Of a stretch of 9,947 nt of DNA, positions 7,401 to 9,947 are shown piece by piece. A program made the position numbers and the translations under genes. Position 1 is the first letter of the stretch; every line of letters starts with the position of its first letter. This stretch comes from Calditrichota bacterium. Its GTDB lineage: Bacteria > Calditrichota > Calditrichia > RBG-13-44-9 > J075. A model generated the notes under the pieces. That model worked only from the letters and a program-made list of their open reading frames with translations, had not been told where the DNA came from and did no database searches. The stretch spans positions 1-9,947 of the forward strand of contig JAJRYW010000200.1 of the NCBI GenBank assembly GCA_024275555.1. Direction: 5' to 3'.

Positions 7401-9817
7401 CTCTGGCCGTCCAGGCGGCGCTGCAAATGATCCACCAGCGACCACATCAGCTCAAAGAACTCCGGGTCGGCGGGAATATCCTTGTGCTCCACACCCTCCA
7501 GCACCCGGTCCAGCGGTTCGGCAATCTCGGCAATATCTTCCCGCCCCACCATCTGGGCGGCCCCTTTCAGGGTATGGGCGGTTACTTCCAGGTCATGCCA
7601 GCTTTTCTGATCAAAACCTTCTTGCTGAAGTTTTTCCAGGCTGGCGCGGATATCATTGAGGTAGTTCCCCGCTTCGGAGGTAAAGACCATCCGGATTTCC
7701 TCATCCGGCGAAATTTCATCCGTTTTTTCAGCCTCGGTTTCCGGCGCTTCTTCCGTGTCTGTCAGCGCCAGTTCCCGGCGGAAGATGTGATCGAATGCGC
7801 TGAGCAGGTACTCCGTGTCCGGAGATTCGGGCAGGTTCATTAAACTATCGCGGAGTTCTTCCAGGTAGCCTGCCAGGTCGCGCCGGTACCCGGCTTGATC
7901 TTCCAGGTGCTCCGGTTGAAATCCTTCCAGCTTCACGCAGAGCATCCGGAAGAGCATCTCCAAATCGTCATTATGAAGAAGCTGGGCATTTTCTTTCAGC
8001 AAAATAAAAGTGGGACTGAGGCGCCGTTCGATAAAGGCGCTGTCCAGCGTTGCGCCGGCCTCAATTTGTTTGATCAACTGTTCAATCCGACGTGCGCCGG
8101 TGTCGCCAAATGCTGTTTCGGCCTGGTCGACTCCTACGCTTTCCCGGGGCGCTTCACCGGCGGCAAGTTTGTCTGCATACTCTTTCCACAATTCCGGCGC
8201 GGCGTTGATATAATTGTTTTGCCAACTCGAGATGATCTCTTCAGCCAGTTGCTGTTGTTGCGGGCCAAGCGGGGTTTGCGGATCGCTCAGCAAAGTCTGC
8301 AATTGCGCCGCCGTGTGTGCAGCCTCCGGCATCCGGTATAGTTCGCTCCAGAAGACCAGGTTGGTTAACTGACTTTGCAACTCGGGACGCCCTGCCAGGG
8401 GCTGCTTCTCCTGCAGTGCGCTCAGCAAGCGGGCGCTGACCTGCGAAACAAACTGCTGGAAAGCGGCTTGCCGTACTTCGGCGCTCCGGAGGGGGAGGGC
8501 CGGTTCTTCTTTCAGGAGGCCCTGTTCAAGTTCGCCTTGCCGGGCGTCAATTGCCGCCAGGATGTCCGCCTGATCATTTTGAATCACTGCATCAACATAT
8601 TTGGGCATCAGCGCAAGCAATTGCCGGACCAGCGAGCGTTCCTGCTGGTTCGGAGCTTTACCGGCGGCAGGCAGGCTGTTTACAATCTCTTTTAATTGGT
8701 CGGCAATTTGTTCCACACGGGGATAGGCGTGGATCTGCCCCAGGTCTTTAAGCATTTTCAGACTTTCATTAAGCTGATGAAGCACGGCTTTATCAGCCGG
8801 GTTTTGCTCCATTTTTTCCAATGCTTCCAGGATTTCCTGGTTATATGATTCAATTTCGGAGACCACATAGTCTCGCAGGAACTGACGGCGCTCCTGCTCT
8901 TCCTCGCTCAATTCGCCGCCGCTTTGTTTTTCCCGGAAACGGGTTAATTCCTCCATTGCTTCTTCGGTCTCGGAGAAGTTGATGGCCGGTTCCGGTTCCG
9001 GCGCCGGTGTTTCGGCTTCGGCGGCGTCGAAAAGGGCTTCCATGGGAACCTCTTCGGAATCCGCTGCCGCCGGTGCAAACAGTTCTTCCAGCTGGGAGCG
9101 CTGATCCAGGTAGAGGCTGCGGAAGGCCTCCATCCACCGGCTTAAATTTGTCTCGAAATTAGCCAGAAAGGCCTCGGAATCCTGCCGGGCCGCTGCCGGC
9201 GACAATTGTTGCGTTAAGGCGGACAACTGCGCGGCCGGCGTTCCTTCCCGGGCCAGCCCGGCCGCCAATTGCTCATCCGCCCAAAGGCGGCGGGCATAGT
9301 CGACAAAGGTATCCGGGTCAGGCAGGGCGACGTCCATGCTCTGCTCGCTCAAGACGCTTTCAAAGCGGCGGCGGCAGTATGCCGCTAAGTCCAGGACTTC
9401 CGCATCGGCGTCGGTTTCCGGCGGCGTTTCAGCGGCGCTGATCTGCTCGGGTTCGCTGTCGGCAAATATGGCCGAATTAAACAGCGATCGCCACTCTTCG
9501 CTTTGGAGATACACTTGAAAAATTTCCAGAAAATCATCGGCGTCGCTGTCGACCCGTTCCATTGCGCCATCCGGGGTGGTGTTCCGGAGGTGATCCAGCA
9601 AGTCGGAAAAGAAAATGGCCAGATCGCTGGTGCTCTGGATACCGGCCAGTTTTTCGATGCTGGATTGGGCGTCGTCCTCTTTTCTTAAAAAGCCCAATAG
9701 TCTTTGCAGCGGCTCCAGGTGCTCCGGTGCATATTTCCCGGGGCTTTTTTCCTCGATTCTGGTCAGCAACTGATTATAATAGAATGTCTCAAAACTGACA
9801 GCCATATTCGCGTTCAT
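4412..9817 (-). CDS. cheA: Giant hybrid CheA (PilL/ChpA type), multi-Hpt with CheW and receiver
   Basis: An 1801-residue cytoplasmic sensor kinase. Residues 1-300 are helical, acidic and unassigned. About 313-385 resembles an Hpt lacking the His. Three Hpt domains follow, centred on H748 (HTLKG), H898 (HEIRA, degenerate) and H1059 (HTLKG), joined by Pro/Glu/Ala-rich linkers. The dimerisation segment runs about 1180-1325. The HATPase has an N-box (N1375), DDGRGID (1415-1421), FYPGFST and GRGVGLD (1468-1474). CheW spans about 1508-1650. The receiver spans about 1682-1801 with D1686/D1687, phospho-acceptor D1730, T1760 and K1782, all present. Order and size fit the CheA proteins of Pil-Chp-like systems, which relay signals from an MCP to response regulators controlling twitching, surface sensing or second messengers. 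No MCP, cheW, pil or regulator gene is adjacent, so the partners must be elsewhere. The ATG at 9817 is preceded by AGGG at a 7-base spacing. An intrinsic terminator follows the stop. Confidence 0.92.
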   Translation of the reverse strand: MNANMAVSFETFYYNQLLTRIEEKSPGKYAPEHLEPLQRLLGFLRKEDDAQSSIEKLAGIQSTSDLAIFFSDLLDHLRNTTPDGAMERVDSDADDFLEIFQVYLQSEEWRSLFNSAIFADSEPEQISAAETPPETDADAEVLDLAAYCRRRFESVLSEQSMDVALPDPDTFVDYARRLWADEQLAAGLAREGTPAAQLSALTQQLSPAAARQDSEAFLANFETNLSRWMEAFRSLYLDQRSQLEELFAPAAADSEEVPMEALFDAAEAETPAPEPEPAINFSETEEAMEELTRFREKQSGGELSEEEQERRQFLRDYVVSEIESYNQEILEALEKMEQNPADKAVLHQLNESLKMLKDLGQIHAYPRVEQIADQLKEIVNSLPAAGKAPNQQERSLVRQLLALMPKYVDAVIQNDQADILAAIDARQGELEQGLLKEEPALPLRSAEVRQAAFQQFVSQVSARLLSALQEKQPLAGRPELQSQLTNLVFWSELYRMPEAAHTAAQLQTLLSDPQTPLGPQQQQLAEEIISSWQNNYINAAPELWKEYADKLAAGEAPRESVGVDQAETAFGDTGARRIEQLIKQIEAGATLDSAFIERRLSPTFILLKENAQLLHNDDLEMLFRMLCVKLEGFQPEHLEDQAGYRRDLAGYLEELRDSLMNLPESPDTEYLLSAFDHIFRRELALTDTEEAPETEAEKTDEISPDEEIRMVFTSEAGNYLNDIRASLEKLQQEGFDQKSWHDLEVTAHTLKGAAQMVGREDIAEIAEPLDRVLEGVEHKDIPADPEFFELMWSLVDHLQRRLDGQSSDASQALAQLMQITAGEAETAPAEETVVPEIPAEQPALESEMIYLQEKDPEMLSIFRNEVANSFELVEKNLDNLEKFTYDKEALQQIERATHEIRAAAKMLGISEIAEITDRLETIFEMLVVQKIEDLHGTIPVSRRAMWVIRELTRNHQVDKAIYEEAMEKLDQVIKSQGAAEIVLSDIIPSAPATAKTAEPEPAPPAAPAPDVEPVPAAPVLALFLQEAHEQLDDINYLLLKLEKDPENLEMQNHLMRCLHTLKGSSAMVQIRSIEQLAHRSEDIVEYKIREKKGLPEDIFDLLFSVMDETTYILNALEEGGKEATKNFEPVLEQLNQYRERLGIAGGAAEAAEPIEEPAAEKTASLVTETEPASGKTGKKDTYLRLKITKMNHLLNLAAELVVSNNQFKTQLDRLKQFMPMLNNNLKLFRDTEDYLTMLLREENKVREIIDPLIESKPGAKEALKKQIDNLQRVLKNVRSLEDQISTLTHTIKENSKSYDENLQKLNKLSNELLDEIMQARLVPIDMLFQRFHRPIRDLAKKMKKPIRLTMEGGAVELDRALIDDLYEPVLHLIRNAIDHGLETAEERKSAGKPEEGHLEIKASRDRNQIIIEVRDDGRGIDLETVKRAAVEKGLLSEEDAGNMSEQELYEYLFYPGFSTAKETTMVSGRGVGLDAVKSQIEKAKGDIRIYTTKGKGTTFSIRVPISLSVIQSMLVDVSGHVYSIPLMQVEETLHTSGQDILSEEGEYYIRYRERKIPVIQLSNLLKIKNGKEKLIAATSSYPLIIVQDEGNRSALLVDKIIRREEILIKSLGPGLRRLKYISGGSIMADGQVVLVLDIPQIISDAMKARAGGSAATPAPERPAPLSRPPIEKKQVQGRKPSALIVDDSLSIRKYLSSLLMQKGFQTGTARNGYEALELLNKGQFDIMITDLEMPKLSGYELIETLRYDQRFNTLPIVVLTGRAGDNFRQLTTELGADAYMVKPFKDRELFEQIEKFIEYRN

Positions 9818-9844
9818 AGCATGCCCTATTCATTTGGTCAATAG

Positions 9845-9947
9845 TTAAAGCTTCACTTTATGATTGGTGATGTATCAGATAAAGGTATACCCGCCGCTTT
9901 GTTTATGGCAAAAACGGTAACGCTATACACGCGCGCTTTAAGAGACA
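9845..9947 (+). pseudogene. N-terminally truncated SpoIIE/PP2C-type phosphatase (partial at window edge)
   Basis: The plus-strand frame from 9845 reads LKLHFMIGDVSDKGIPAALF, then MAKTVTLYTRALRD, and runs off the window. GDVSDKGIPAALFMA is the signature of SpoIIE/RsbU-type serine phosphatases, including a metal-binding Asp. The preceding in-frame codon is TAG (9842-9844). The sequence before it shows none of the upstream GGDxYD part of the domain and instead runs straight into the cheA start region. The first half of the domain and any sensor part are therefore missing. An internal ATG (9860) exists but has no evident ribosome site. A truncated relic is the best reading. A frameshift or assembly joint is possible. 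Confidence 0.6.
9884..9911 (-). promoter_or_regulatory. Possible cheA promoter inside the phosphatase remnant
   Basis: On the minus strand, TTGCCA (9906-9911), a 16-bp spacer and TATACC (9884-9889) resemble a sigma70 promoter, with the cheA ATG about 70 bp downstream. The match is fair for the -35 and weaker for the -10. Because these bases also encode the phosphatase signature, the match may be chance. Confidence 0.25.

Overview
The window reads as a bacterial chromosome segment of moderately high GC. It looks like a Gram-negative lineage outside the well-studied Proteobacteria, possibly Calditrichota or another FCB-type phylum. That placement is a low-confidence impression from protein style and palindrome-rich spacers. 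No rRNA, tRNA, CRISPR array, transposase or phage gene was seen.

Layout from left to right. 1-522 has no recognisable gene and is packed with foldback DNA: an inverted pair of hairpins (28-166), a second foldback (159-275), a worn repeat copy (384-427) and small AT-rich palindromes. 523-1668 (+) encodes a radical SAM enzyme of the AmmeMemoRadiSam (AmrS) type, with no Memo or AMMECR1 partner in view. 1669-2198 is a second gene-free stretch with a structured inverted repeat (1714-1772) and two ~90% identical 70-bp palindromic repeats (1887-1956, 2116-2186).

Two minus-strand genes follow and overlap by 38 bp: a deoxynucleoside kinase (3517-4140) and a GT4-type glycosyltransferase (2199-3554). 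They read from a near-consensus sigma70-type promoter at 4238-4266. They converge on amrS.

The right half is one minus-strand gene, 4412-9817. It encodes an 1801-residue CheA of the PilL/ChpA type: an uncharacterised helical N-terminus, a vestigial Hpt, three His-bearing Hpt domains, a long dimerisation segment, the HATPase core, CheW and a C-terminal receiver. A strong intrinsic terminator (4345-4378) separates it from the kinase-glycosyltransferase pair. No cheW, MCP or pil gene is adjacent. At the right edge, on the plus strand, lies the middle of a SpoIIE/PP2C phosphatase domain (9845-9947 and beyond) with its N-terminal half missing, which suggests a truncated gene or a rearrangement junction next to the cheA start.

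The genes do not form one pathway. The segment holds a protein or cofactor-modification radical SAM enzyme, nucleoside salvage coupled to surface-glycan synthesis, and a chemosensory hub probably serving type IV pili or surface behaviour. The less ordinary content is the family of degenerate palindromic repeats on both sides of amrS, including compensatory base-pair changes in one hairpin pair, and the graded decay of Hpt domains inside the CheA.
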